The translations under genes were made by a program, and so were the position numbers. From positions 1,488,337-1,552,336 of the forward strand of contig NZ_CP075169.1 of the NCBI RefSeq assembly GCF_016865525.2: a DNA stretch of 64,000 bases, in the 5' to 3' direction. The notes beneath the pieces were generated by a model. It did no database searches. It saw only the letters and a list, made by a program, of their open reading frames with translations, and was not told the DNA's origin. The stretch comes from Sodalis ligni. GTDB lineage: Bacteria; Pseudomonadota; Gammaproteobacteria; Enterobacterales; Enterobacteriaceae. Positions 34,987 through 42,986 of the stretch are shown here, in pieces; position 1 is the stretch's first letter; each line of letters begins with the position of its first letter.

Positions 34987-35063
34987 CCGGCCGCGATCGG
35001 CCGCCATTGCGCAACGGCCTTCTAAGGCGTTGGTCAATGGTATGGACCCGTTGGGAGGTATTA
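34987..35063 (+). pseudogene. Degenerate copy of tRNA-Arg(UCU)
   Basis: Positions 35011-35041 match the argU anticodon and variable-loop region (36518-36548) at 28 of 31 bases. They include the 16-mer GCAACGGCCTTCTAAG with the UCU anticodon. Similarity fades on both sides when extended to tRNA length (about half of the positions agree in the T-arm and acceptor half). The flanks cannot form a cloverleaf, so it is a relic, between cysS and ybcJ. Confidence 0.45.
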
Positions 35064-35221
35064 TTTCACTATTGCAGGAGGGGTAGGGGAATATGCCGAA
35101 GGATACGCGGTCCGGGGAGAGGGCAAGTGTCTGATCCCCGGATTGCCTGCCTGGCGTTGATTGAATCCAACCGGGCGGAAAGTAGCGCCGTCCTGCCGGC
35201 AGTTCTCGTTAATAAGCAGGT

Positions 35222-35434
35222 TTATTCAACGATCTTCACCACCTGGCCGAGAAATTCCACCTGCTGATTGATCACAACCTTACACCGCTTGCGGGTCTCC
35301 ATTACCCCGTCTACTTTCACCTGTTGGCCGTTGATGGCGGTTTTCGCCGCCGCGCCGCTGTGGCACCATCCCTGGAATTTTAATAAATCGCACAAAGCAA
35401 TGTGCGGGTGGCCTGCTAGAGAAAAGGTTTCCAT
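35222..35434 (-). CDS. ybcJ: S4-like RNA-binding protein YbcJ
   Basis: The 70-residue protein has the same length as E. coli YbcJ. It begins METFSLAGHPHIALCDLLKF and contains the S4-type core GAAAKTAINGQQVKVDGVMETRKRCKV. It lies 12 bases downstream of folD on the same strand, as in E. coli. An RNA-binding role is inferred from the fold; no specific target is known. Confidence 0.93.
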   Translation of the reverse strand: METFSLAGHPHIALCDLLKFQGWCHSGAAAKTAINGQQVKVDGVMETRKRCKVVINQQVEFLGQVVKIVE

Positions 35435-35446
35435 CGTATTCCGCCG

Positions 35447-36310
35447 TTATGATGCTGTATCGTGAAATTCTTCACATGCCTGCAAGGTATTTTGAATCAA
35501 GGTGGCCACCGTCATCGGGCCGACGCCGCCGGGTACCGGCGTAATATAGGATGCCCGCTGCGCGGCGACGGCAAAATCCACATCCCCGACCAGCTTGCCG
35601 TTATCCAGCCGGTTAACGCCCACGTCCAGCACCACCGCCCCCGGTTTTATCCATTCTCCGGCAATCAGGCCGGGTTTACCCACCGCCACCACCAGGATAT
35701 CGGCATACGCGAGATGCCGCTGCAAGTCCTTGGTGAAACGATGGGTCACCGTTACCGTACAGCCGGCCAGCAGTAGTTCCATGCTCATGGGACGGCCGAC
35801 GATATTGGACGCGCCCACCACCACGGCGTTGACGCCGAAGGTTTCAATGTTGTAATGCTCCAGCAGGGTAATGATGCCCCGTGGCGTGCAGGGACGCAGC
35901 AGCGGCGCGCGCTGGCACAAACGTCCGACGTTATAGGGATGGAAACCGTCCACATCCTTATCCGGCCGGATGCGTTCCAATACATTGATATTATCCATGC
36001 CCGCCGGCAGCGGCAACTGCACCAGAATACCGTCGATCTGTCCGTCATCGTTCAGCCGGTCGATAAGCGACAGCAGTTCAGCTTCGCTGACGGTGGAAGG
36101 TAAATTGTAGGAGCGCGAGACAAAACCGACATCCTCACAGGCTTTGCGTTTATTGGCGACATAAATCTGAGATGCGGGGTTTTCCCCCACCAGCACCACC
36201 GCCAACCCTGGCGCGCGTTTACCCGTGACCAGCCGCTGCTTTACCCGTGCGGCAACGTCATTCCTGACCTGTTGAGCAATCGATTTGCCATCAATGAGTT
36301 TTGCTACCAT
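35447..36310 (-). CDS. folD: Bifunctional methylenetetrahydrofolate dehydrogenase/cyclohydrolase
   Basis: FolD converts 5,10-methylene-THF to 10-formyl-THF via methenyl-THF, using NADP. The 287-residue protein (E. coli 288) has [13 protein letters not shown] with the catalytic Tyr and Lys (about 52-56), [18 protein letters not shown], and the NADP motif [14 protein letters not shown]. The ending contains [17 protein letters not shown]. It is followed by ybcJ and lies divergent from argU. Confidence 0.97.
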   Translation of the reverse strand: MVAKLIDGKSIAQQVRNDVAARVKQRLVTGKRAPGLAVVLVGENPASQIYVANKRKACEDVGFVSRSYNLPSTVSEAELLSLIDRLNDDGQIDGILVQLPLPAGMDNINVLERIRPDKDVDGFHPYNVGRLCQRAPLLRPCTPRGIITLLEHYNIETFGVNAVVVGASNIVGRPMSMELLLAGCTVTVTHRFTKDLQRHLAYADILVVAVGKPGLIAGEWIKPGAVVLDVGVNRLDNGKLVGDVDFAVAAQRASYITPVPGGVGPMTVATLIQNTLQACEEFHDTAS

Positions 36311-36493
36311 CAGAATCGCTAGTCCATCTGTTTAACGTGCCGAGATGGGCTATTTTGGCAGAAGCGCGGCCCGCTGTCAGGCACTGAATGCGATCAGGCT
36401 GTTTATCATGCGAGCAGTCGGCAGAAAAGCCATTGACTCGACCTGCCCGCTACGTATAATCCAAACCGCATTATCCCGCATCTTCGCAGTCGG

Positions 36494-36570
36494 GCGCCCT
36501 TAGCTCAGTTGGATAGAGCAACGGCCTTCTAAGCCGTAGGTCACTGGTTCGAATCCAGTAGGGCGTACCA
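36494..36570 (+). tRNA. argU: tRNA-Arg, anticodon UCU
   Basis: The 77-base cloverleaf has acceptor arms GCGCCCT and AGGGCGT (pair 1-72 is G-U), discriminator A and encoded CCA. The D-loop is AGCTCAGTTGGATAGAGC, the anticodon stem ACGGC/GCCGT surrounds loop CTTCTAA with anticodon TCT at 36528-36530, and the T-arm contains GGTTCGAATCC. It sits next to folD like E. coli argU, a known prophage attachment site. Confidence 0.97.
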
Positions 36571-36854
36571 TTTCCAATCAACGGACTATGCTGACTTTAG
36601 TCTCGCTTCTTTATCGCCTTGCGCCGTTGGTGCGTTGTTACCGCCTTATATTGCATCCGGTTTATAGGATATATATGTTGAATGGTTAAGTGCCAAGCTG
36701 GCACATGCGTTTTAACTCATAGCTATAATGAAATAATTATCTTAACTGATAAATCGTCTTGGTCTGGAGCGCGGGCAATCAGTCGTTCCGATTTAACGGT
36801 GGAGTTCATTTAAGGTTATCACTCAAAACGATCCGATGTCCCAGAATAGCAAAT
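36571..36854. other. Gene-free AT-leaning region downstream of argU
   Basis: There is no ORF with family features. The region begins a 1.1-kb stretch after argU that carries phage-like hairpins further on. I see no copy of the tRNA 3' end that would mark an attachment site. Confidence 0.4.
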
Positions 36855-36884
36855 AAAAAATGCCCGCTACGTTTTAAGCGGGCA
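36855..36884 (-). terminator. Minus-strand rho-independent terminator 1
   Basis: AGCGGGCA and TGCCCGCT (36877-36884 and 36861-36868) form a perfect 8-bp stem with an 8-base loop. Read on the minus strand they are followed by six T (36860-36855). Confidence 0.75.
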
Positions 36885-37064
36885 AAAGGCTGTCTTAAAC
36901 AATGAAATTGGCTTCATGGGTGAAGCCAATGGCACGATACCAAAATAAAGATCAGGTTTTGTAGTGAAATCGTTCGGAGTTGCAACAAATAGCGGCGTGG
37001 AGGTCATTAAAATTGGCACGCTAAAAAAGCCCGCATACGCGGGCAACAAGTATACACACAACAA
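36867..37064 (-). CDS. P4-phage Ash/Icd-like fragment (low confidence)
   Basis: This 65-codon minus-strand frame reads MLCVYLLPAYAGFFSVP then MTSTPLFVATPNDFTTKPD and LASPMKPISLF. The PAYAGFF motif encoded by a terminator-like hairpin, followed by LTTKP/MKPISLF-type segments, is what I recall from Ash/Icd-like proteins of P4-type satellite prophages. The stop lies inside a second hairpin. It may be an intact small gene or a leftover piece of a prophage once integrated at argU. Confidence 0.35.
   Translation of the reverse strand: MLCVYLLPAYAGFFSVPILMTSTPLFVATPNDFTTKPDLYFGIVPLASPMKPISLFKTAFCPLKT
36931..36954. repeat. Perfect ATTGGCTTC dyad
   Basis: ATTGGCTTC and GAAGCCAAT form a 9-bp inverted repeat with a 6-base loop inside the Ash-like frame, between terminators 1 and 2. 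Its role is unknown. Confidence 0.5.
37021..37044 (-). terminator. Minus-strand rho-independent terminator 2
   Basis: GCCCGC/GCGGGC (37044-37039 with 37034-37029) form a 6-bp stem with a 4-base loop. On the minus strand six T follow. The same bases encode PAYAGFF of the Ash-like frame. Confidence 0.7.
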
Positions 37065-37171
37065 AAGGCAAGGAGATGAGGGTTGTTGATGTAATAAGTA
37101 TGTCCGTTCTAATGTATGGTTATGTCATGGCTGAGTAAGTCTTTCTGAGAAGATGTAAAATGCGATGAGAG

Positions 37172-37195
37172 AAAAGAGCCCGCTTGTTAACGGGC
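37172..37195 (-). terminator. Minus-strand terminator-like hairpin 3
   Basis: GCCCG (minus strand, 37195-37191) pairs with CGGGC (37182-37178) over an 8-base loop, followed by TCTTTTC. It is weaker than the other two but similar in sequence and orientation. Confidence 0.5.
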
Positions 37196-37690
37196 GAACG
37201 ACTCAAATAATCAATGGAAATTCCGTAGGAGGCGACTATATATTATTAGAATACTTAAGTAAATCTTATGTTTAGTTTCTGAAGCGATTCTATTTTTTAC
37301 GCACTAATTCCCACTGTACTGAAATATTCGTCTGCATTAGCGCTAAGAAAAATGTGGTTAATGCTGCGCTGTACTACACCGCTGTTACCCATGGGATTGA
37401 ATAAACGGCACCCCGTCTCTTTGCTTCAGGCGGATGGGAAATCGAGATGTGGGAAGCGAGAACGTCTTGAAAGCGGGAGGCCCCATCATTGAGCTAAACC
37501 GTGATAGGCCCTACGGGATAGGAGGCCGGACCAGGGCATGGACTCGCCATTTGAGCCTGGGTTTGATCCCACAGAGTGGACGATGCACCATCGTGTTACA
37601 CTACGTTGTAATATAAAAAGATTATTGACCCGCCCGGCGGACATAACATATTATCCAGCTCTCAGGGATTGAAAAGTGTAAGTAAATATT
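37196..37690. other. Gene-free region before the small lipoprotein
   Basis: Nothing supported was found in these 495 bases. A 60-codon frame at 37434-37616 has no recognisable feature. A GGGTTTGATCCC stretch near 37560 looks like a tRNA T-arm, but no cloverleaf can be built. Confidence 0.4.
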
Positions 37691-38077
37691 ATGGAAAAAA
37701 GTTCGCTGTATGCTGTTGTTTGTGTTTTTGCGTTAACCGGCTGTGCGCGTACCGTGCCGGTATTGAATGTTTCCGAGTCCATCACCGCCCATCTCAGTGC
37801 TGATGAGATAAAAAACGCTATCCTGCGGGCCGGCACCGAACGTAAATGGGCGATGACCCCCATTGCCCCCGGCGTGATTAACGGGCATCGCAGCCAGCGT
37901 GAACATACGGCGGATATTCGTATCACCTATTCCCTTACCGATTATGCCATCACTTATGTCAACAGCCAGAATGTGAAGGCGGGTAATGGGCAAATCCATC
38001 GCAACTACAATCGCTGGATCCAAAACCTTGACCACGATATCCAGTTAAAGCTCTCTTCCCAGCAGGTCAATGAATAG
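37691..38077 (+). CDS. Small lipoprotein of unknown function
   Basis: The 128-residue protein has a type II signal peptide (MEKSSLYAVVCVFALTGC, lipobox LTGC with Cys18). A compact domain follows with SADEIKNAILRAGTERKWAM, INGHRSQREHTADIRITYS and the ending NYNRWIQNLDHDIQ. Similar lipoproteins of this architecture occur in Pseudomonas and other proteobacteria, as I recall, without known function. Asp is absent at the position after the lipid-modified Cys (Ala instead), which favours outer-membrane sorting. It stands alone, with gene-poor DNA on both sides. Confidence 0.8.
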   Translation: MEKSSLYAVVCVFALTGCARTVPVLNVSESITAHLSADEIKNAILRAGTERKWAMTPIAPGVINGHRSQREHTADIRITYSLTDYAITYVNSQNVKAGNGQIHRNYNRWIQNLDHDIQLKLSSQQVNE

Positions 38078-38599
38078 GACAGCGGGCCGGATGCCGCCCA
38101 TTCGGCCCATCGCGGCGTGCCGGGGGCGTCTATCGCCGGACAGCAGGGTGGTTATGGCGGTGCTGACCGTTCCGCCAATGAATTTTTACTAAAGGTAATC
38201 AGTATCTTGCCCCTTACCCTTTCTGTCCTGTATCAATTATTTCAGCGGGGGCGGGCAAGTATTTCAAAACCCTTACAACGTTGGCGATGCGACCGGTAAA
38301 TAGGCCAGGCGCTGCTATGATTACGAACGGGATGTCGGGGAATTTTTTTTCTCCCGTGATAAAGCGCTTGCCCGGCCTTACATGAATAGCACCGATGCAG
38401 ACGAATCCGATCGTAAGCAAGGGTGCGCTGTGGCTATGCTGCCTGAAAGCGCCGGAGCGGGAGAAGTCAAAGGTGCCGAACGCATCTGACTGATAAGATG
38501 CTTGCCCCTTATAAAACGAAGGGTCCGCCGCGGGCAAGGCAATAAAACGCAATTATTGCTCTTATAGCCGTTAATTGTCGTTTGAAGAAGAACAATCCT
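38078..38599. other. Gene-free region upstream of the aryl polyene cluster
   Basis: There is no ORF with family features. A plus-strand frame near 38320-38490 has coding-like codon use for about 55 codons but no proper start, so it could be a gene remnant. The promoter of the aryl polyene operon must lie here if the cluster starts at 38600; I see no clear one. Confidence 0.4.
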
Positions 38600-39328
38600 A
38601 TGAAATTAACCTTTTCACTTCTTGACTGGCAAGCCAGTGCGCCCGGGCTTGGCGAGGCTGATGAATGGCTGCGCTGGGCCGGCCTTCCGGCGTTTATCGA
38701 CCCGAAAAGGCCTCTGGCTAAATGCAATCAGCTGCCGATGATGACGGCGCGACGCCTGAACAGCGGCAGCAGGGCGGCGGTGGATTGCGGGCTGGCGTTG
38801 CTGCGTCGGCAGAAGGTTGATGCCATAGTATTTACCAGCAGGCACGGCGAACTGGAGCGAAACCTGAGAATTCTGCGAGCTTTGGCGCAAGAAGAAGAAA
38901 CCTCTCCAACGGATTTCGCCATGTCGGTGCATAATGCTGCTGCGGGCAGCCTGACTATCGCGGCCGCCATGCCGCTGGTTACTACCTCTCTGGCTGCGGG
39001 CATGGATACTTTTCAGCAAGGTCTGGTGGAGGCGGCTGCCTTGCAGTCTGCCGGTTACGAACGGATTTTGCTGGTGGATTTTGATGGTGTAATACCGGAA
39101 TTTTACCAAGATGCGATCCCGGTCCAGATGCCCCGTTATCCCTATGCGGTCGCTTTATTATTAACTAAGGGAAAGACGATGAGTTGTGAGTCCGATATGG
39201 CAAGTGCGGGGGAAGAACCCTCTATGGCCCAGAGCCTGCAGTTTTTGCATGCCGCCCTGGCGGAACAGCCGCGATTTGTCATTTACGGCGAGCGTCTGGC
39301 TTGGCGCTGGACCCGGTATGGCGGCTAA
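38600..39328 (+). CDS. apeC: Aryl polyene beta-ketoacyl synthase-like chain-length factor (ApeC)
   Basis: A 242-residue KS-like protein resembling the ketoacyl-synt_2 family, which acts as partner (chain-length factor) of a full KS in aryl polyene type II PKS. Visible are LDWQASAPGLG at the start, the MMTARRLNSGSRAAVDCGLALL block, FTSRHGE, and FAMSVHNAAAGSLTIAA. In the last, the usual catalytic Cys position reads as part of SVHNA, so it is probably not an active condensing enzyme. The ATG at 38600, behind GAAGAAG, is preferred to a TTG 18 bases upstream. It is the first gene of a 16-gene operon, and its end overlaps the next start (39318). The letter follows the ape naming of Xenorhabdus. Confidence 0.85.
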   Translation: MKLTFSLLDWQASAPGLGEADEWLRWAGLPAFIDPKRPLAKCNQLPMMTARRLNSGSRAAVDCGLALLRRQKVDAIVFTSRHGELERNLRILRALAQEEETSPTDFAMSVHNAAAGSLTIAAAMPLVTTSLAAGMDTFQQGLVEAAALQSAGYERILLVDFDGVIPEFYQDAIPVQMPRYPYAVALLLTKGKTMSCESDMASAGEEPSMAQSLQFLHAALAEQPRFVIYGERLAWRWTRYGG

Positions 39329-40118
39329 GGTTCTGCGGCCGTGGGTCGCGACCACCATTTTCAGTCGCCTTTGGCGCCTGCTTATGGGCGGGTGCTGCAT
39401 AGCGCTGTTTAGCCTGGGGGCATTGTTGATGTCCCTGGTGTGGTTCAATCTGTTGCTGATCATACAGCGGGATGCGTCGAAGCGCCGCAGGCTGGCGCGT
39501 CGGTGCATTTCCGCCAGTTTCAGGCTTTTTCTCGGGACTGCCCGTCTATTGGGTGTGCTGGATTACCGCATCGACGGCATAGCGGCATTGCAAAATGACC
39601 ACGGTTGTCTGGTGGTGGCAAACCATCCGACCCTTATCGATTATGTGCTGCTGGCCTCCGTCATGCCGGATGTGGACTGCCTGGTTAAAGCCGATCTGCT
39701 CCACCACTTTTTCTTTCGCGGCGTGATTCGCGCGGCGGACTATTTGGTTAACAGCCAGGGAAAGACGCTGGTGGCGACCTGCCGGCAGCGGCTGCTTAAC
39801 GGGGATACCATCATGATTTTTCCCGAGGGCACCCGAACCCGCCATGGTTCGGCGCCGGTGTTAAAGCGCGGCGCGGCCAATATCGCCGTGCGATGCGGCT
39901 GCGATCTGCGGGTTGTGCATATCCATTGCAGCGAGCAGGTCCTCAACAAAGAGAGCCGATGGTACCAAACCACGCCGGCTAAACCGTTTTTTACCGTCAG
40001 CGTTCGTGAACGCATCAGTATCAGTTCATTCATGACAAAGGAAAAAGATACGCAACCCATAGCGGTACGGCATCTGAATCGTTTTTTACAGCAGGCGTTA
40101 ACGCCGGAGCTTTTATAA
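39318..40118 (+). CDS. apeD: PlsC-like lysophospholipid acyltransferase (ApeD)
   Basis: A membrane acyltransferase of the 1-acylglycerol-3-phosphate family. The ATG at 39318 gives 266 residues and overlaps apeC by 11 bases; the open frame further upstream overlaps apeC too deeply. An N-terminal hydrophobic segment (LLMGGCCIALFSLGALLMSLV) precedes the catalytic NHPTLIDYVLLASV (HX4D, about residue 97) and FPEGTRTRHG (about 170). In the aryl polyene pathway it may acylate the glycerol or sugar anchor. That role is inferred from the cluster. Confidence 0.85.
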   Translation: MAAKVLRPWVATTIFSRLWRLLMGGCCIALFSLGALLMSLVWFNLLLIIQRDASKRRRLARRCISASFRLFLGTARLLGVLDYRIDGIAALQNDHGCLVVANHPTLIDYVLLASVMPDVDCLVKADLLHHFFFRGVIRAADYLVNSQGKTLVATCRQRLLNGDTIMIFPEGTRTRHGSAPVLKRGAANIAVRCGCDLRVVHIHCSEQVLNKESRWYQTTPAKPFFTVSVRERISISSFMTKEKDTQPIAVRHLNRFLQQALTPELL

Positions 40119-40137
40119 TTTTTATGTGGAAACAGGT

Positions 40138-40404
40138 ATGGAAGAATTATCCCTTGAGATAAAACAAATGATTATCGACACGCTTAATTTAGAAGAGATG
40201 AGTGTGGATGAAATCGAAACCGATGCGCCATTATTTGGGGATGGTCTCGGGTTAGACTCCATCGATGCCCTGGAACTGGGACTTGCGGTCAAAAACCGTT
40301 ACGGCGTGATGCTGTCGGCGGAAAGCGAAGAGATGCGTCAGCACTTTTTCTCCGTAGCGACACTGGCCGTTTTCATCAATGCTCAGCGCCTCAAGAGTGC
40401 CTGA
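40138..40404 (+). CDS. apeE: Acyl carrier protein 1 of the aryl polyene cluster (ApeE)
   Basis: An 88-residue acyl carrier protein with the phosphopantetheine site GLDSIDALEL (Ser near residue 42). It carries the growing polyene or the starter. The ATG at 40138 (MEELSLEIKQMII) follows AACAGG; a GTG at 40126 in the same frame is less likely. apeF, a second carrier, follows 20 bases later. Confidence 0.9.
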   Translation: MEELSLEIKQMIIDTLNLEEMSVDEIETDAPLFGDGLGLDSIDALELGLAVKNRYGVMLSAESEEMRQHFFSVATLAVFINAQRLKSA

Positions 40405-40424
40405 TAATACATAACGAGTCGATT

Positions 40425-40673
40425 ATGGACAAAAAACAAATTTATCAGGAAATAACCGGACTGCTGGTCACGCTATTTGAGATTGATGCAGCGCAAATCA
40501 AGCCGGAATCGCGTCTCTATGAAGATCTCGAACTGGACAGTATTGATGCCGTGGATATGGTGGTCCACCTGCAAAAGCGAATCGGCCATAAAATTGCGCC
40601 GGAAACCTTCAAATCCGTGCGCACCGTGCAGGATGTGGTTGATGCGGTAGAACGGTTGGTGAGCGCTGACTGA
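40425..40673 (+). CDS. apeF: Acyl carrier protein 2 of the aryl polyene cluster (ApeF)
   Basis: An 82-residue acyl carrier protein with ELDSIDAVDMVVHLQ; the Ser of DSI, near residue 38, takes phosphopantetheine. It differs clearly from ApeE, so the two carriers probably serve different steps (loading versus extension). Its TGA is directly followed by the apeG ATG. Confidence 0.92.
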   Translation: MDKKQIYQEITGLLVTLFEIDAAQIKPESRLYEDLELDSIDAVDMVVHLQKRIGHKIAPETFKSVRTVQDVVDAVERLVSAD

Positions 40674-41267
40674 ATGGCGCAGGCCACTGCTTCTGCCGGC
40701 AAAACGGTACAAACAATACTGCGCGGCCTGGGCTGGTTAATGTTGCCGGCATGGCCTCTGCTGGTATGGGTCAGCTTTACCCATCCGCATATCCGCTGGC
40801 TGCTGCCGCTTCTGGCGCTGATTTTTGTGCTGCGGATGCTGACGCTGTGGGGTCAAAAAGGCGTTATGGGACAAACGGCGATGGTTTTGGCCCTGGCCGG
40901 AGTGATGCTTTGCTCCGCCAGCCTGGCGTTGCGCGACCTGCATCTGCTGCTGTGGTATCCGGTGGCGGTCAATGCCGTTATGCTGGTATTGTTCGGCGGC
41001 TCGCTGTTAACGGCCATGCCCCTGGTGGAGCGCCTGGCGCGTTTACGGGAGCCGGATCTTCCCCAAATTGCCATAGTCTACGTGCGCCGCGTTACGCAAA
41101 TCTGGTGTCTGTTTTTCATTATCAACGGCGGCATTGCGCTGGCGACCTGCCTGGCTGGGAGTTTGTATTGGTGGACGGTATGGAACGGCATGTTGAGCTA
41201 CCTGTTGATGGGGTCGCTAATGGCCGGCGAGTGGTGGGTACGCAGGCGTTTGCGGGCTGCTTTATGA
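40674..41267 (+). CDS. apeG: Aryl polyene cluster membrane protein (ApeG)
   Basis: A 197-residue integral membrane protein with about five to six hydrophobic segments (LMLPAWPLLVWVSF, LLALIFVLRMLTL, MVLALAGVMLC, LLLWYPVAVNAVMLVLFGGSL, LFFIINGGIALATC). No catalytic motif is evident. It resembles the conserved membrane protein found between carriers and ligase in other aryl polyene clusters. The charged loop ARLREPDLPQIAIVYVRRVTQIW is the most conserved-looking part. It is coupled to apeH by an ATGA overlap. Confidence 0.8.
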   Translation: MAQATASAGKTVQTILRGLGWLMLPAWPLLVWVSFTHPHIRWLLPLLALIFVLRMLTLWGQKGVMGQTAMVLALAGVMLCSASLALRDLHLLLWYPVAVNAVMLVLFGGSLLTAMPLVERLARLREPDLPQIAIVYVRRVTQIWCLFFIINGGIALATCLAGSLYWWTVWNGMLSYLLMGSLMAGEWWVRRRLRAAL

Positions 41268-42649
41268 ATACGCCGCGACCTCTGGCCTTGGCTGAGTGGC
41301 TCGCCGGTGAAAATGACCGGCGTATCGTGGCGGATAACGGCAAGGAGCAGTTCACCCTGGCGCAGATGCGCGGGCAGGTGCAGGCTCTCTGCCGGCGGCT
41401 TCTGGCGCTGTCCCAGCGGCGCTGGGCGCTCTGTTTCGAAGACAGCTATCTGTTTACCGTCGCTTTGCTGGCGTCGCTGCATGCCGGCAAAATTCCCGTT
41501 ATCCCGGGTCACATTCGTCAATCCCTGCTCCAGGAGCAATCGGACGATTTTGATGGTGTCATCACCGATGCCGATTTGACTCTGTCATGTCCGGTGCTGG
41601 GGGTGGAAAGATACGGCGTCGATACCGGGTTACGCTATGACGGCCCAAGCGACGCCGGTTTAACCAACGGACTGCCCGGCATCGATCCTACGGCTTATCT
41701 CGTGCTGTTCACCTCAGGTTCCACCGGCAAGCCCCGCCAGGTGAATAAACCGGTGCAATGCCTCGATGAGGAGTCGCGCTGGCTGGCGCGGCTCTGGGGG
41801 ACGCGTCTGTCGGGTTGCCACTTCGTTGCCTCGGTCAGCCATCAGCATTTATACGGGCTCACCTTCCGCGTCTGTCTGCCTATGGCCCTGGCGCTGAGTT
41901 TCGACAGCCGCCAGGTGCTTTATAGCGAACAGCTGGCCTGCCATACTCCCGACCGGCGATATGCCTTTATCAGCAGCCCGGCGTTTCTGCGTCGCCTGGA
42001 TATGTCCCTGCAGTCGCCGGGATGCCGGCTGATCGTTTCCGCCGGCGGGCCTTTACCCTGGGTGAATGCCGATGCGGCGCGGCGGTGGTTCAGTCAGACA
42101 GTGGATGAAATCTACGGCAGTACTGAAACCGGCGTGCTGGCGTGGCGCAGTCGTCAGGAAGAGCATACGCCGTGGCGGCCTTTCCCCGGCGTCAGCCTGA
42201 CCTGCGACGATGGGGAGTGCTGGCGGGCGCGCTCGCCATTAATCCCTATGGAGCAAGGACTTAAGCTGGATGACAAGCTGTCTTTTGATCCCGCCGGCGG
42301 TTTTCAGTTGTGCGGCCGTCATGACCGCATCGTCAAAATCGAGGATAAACGCATCTCCCTCAGTGAAGTTGAGCGGCGCTTGCTGGCGCTGCCGGAAGTC
42401 GCGGACGCGGTTGCCTTGCAGGTTGTCCGTCCGGGGCGCAGCGGTGTCGGCGTGGTGTTGGTGTTGCGCCCCCCGGCCCAGGCCGCCGATTTGCCGCAGC
42501 TAAAGCGGCGGTGGCGCCATGAGCTGCATCAGTGGCTGGAACCGGTAGCCATGCCGCGTTTCTGGCGCATCATCGATGTCATTCCCCACAACAGTCAAAG
42601 CAAACGCGCATGGGCGCAAATACAGGAGCTGTTTCATGCGGCCCGTTGA
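41264..42649 (+). CDS. apeH: Acyl-AMP ligase loading the aryl starter (ApeH)
   Basis: An ANL-superfamily adenylating enzyme of 461 residues, expected to activate the aromatic starter acid and load it on a carrier protein. The phosphate-binding loop is VLFTSGSTGKPRQV (about residue 147), with the core motif IYGSTETG and the hinge region GRHDRIVKIEDKRISLSEVE with a late Lys-containing domain. The ATG at 41264 overlaps the apeG stop. The longer frame running from 40751 is antiparallel to apeG codon use and is rejected. Confidence 0.9.
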   Translation: MNTPRPLALAEWLAGENDRRIVADNGKEQFTLAQMRGQVQALCRRLLALSQRRWALCFEDSYLFTVALLASLHAGKIPVIPGHIRQSLLQEQSDDFDGVITDADLTLSCPVLGVERYGVDTGLRYDGPSDAGLTNGLPGIDPTAYLVLFTSGSTGKPRQVNKPVQCLDEESRWLARLWGTRLSGCHFVASVSHQHLYGLTFRVCLPMALALSFDSRQVLYSEQLACHTPDRRYAFISSPAFLRRLDMSLQSPGCRLIVSAGGPLPWVNADAARRWFSQTVDEIYGSTETGVLAWRSRQEEHTPWRPFPGVSLTCDDGECWRARSPLIPMEQGLKLDDKLSFDPAGGFQLCGRHDRIVKIEDKRISLSEVERRLLALPEVADAVALQVVRPGRSGVGVVLVLRPPAQAADLPQLKRRWRHELHQWLEPVAMPRFWRIIDVIPHNSQSKRAWAQIQELFHAAR

Positions 42650-42986
42650 ACTTTCCAGGCATGTCGATGGCCGGCAGGCTGAACTTTGCCTGCGGGTGGA
42701 CGGGGACCTGTTCTGGTTTCAGGGGCATTTCCCCGGCTACCCTCTGCTGCCCGGTATGGCGCAGCTGGACTGGGTCTTGCTGTATGGCGATGAGCTATTG
42801 GCGCCGGGCTGGCTATTTTCCGCCGTCGAAAGCATCAAATTCCAGCACCCGATCCTGCCCGGCAGCATTCTTCGGCTCAAGATGGCCTGGCAGGAGGAAA
42901 AACATCTGCTCGCCTTCAGCTATGCGATTGTGCTGGAGGAAACGGAACAGATGGCCAGCAGCGGGAAAATCAGTTTATGTCGATAA
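42636..42986 (+). CDS. apeI: Hotdog-fold (3R)-hydroxyacyl-ACP dehydratase-like protein (ApeI)
   Basis: A 116-residue FabZ-like hotdog protein. The motif FQGHFPGYPLLPGMAQLDWV carries the histidine and proline pattern of FabA/FabZ. The ATG at 42636 has a perfect CAGGAG Shine-Dalgarno; it overlaps the apeH end by 14 bases. In described aryl polyene systems it acts in complex with the ApeP dehydratase. It is shorter than FabZ and lacks a clear second catalytic acid, which fits a partner subunit. Confidence 0.87.
   Translation: MRPVELSRHVDGRQAELCLRVDGDLFWFQGHFPGYPLLPGMAQLDWVLLYGDELLAPGWLFSAVESIKFQHPILPGSILRLKMAWQEEKHLLAFSYAIVLEETEQMASSGKISLCR

Noticed and set aside
37434..37616. 60-codon frame and T-arm-like GGGTTTGATCCC after argU
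   Set aside because: The frame has no recognisable feature, and no cloverleaf can be folded around the T-arm-like bases.
38214..38552. 112-codon minus-strand frame upstream of the aryl polyene cluster
   Set aside because: No motif, no ribosome site and low-complexity composition; kept only as gene-free DNA.
40751..41263. Upstream extension of the apeH frame
   Set aside because: It overlaps all of apeG in another frame and has no conserved motif; the ATG at 41264 is the natural coupled start.
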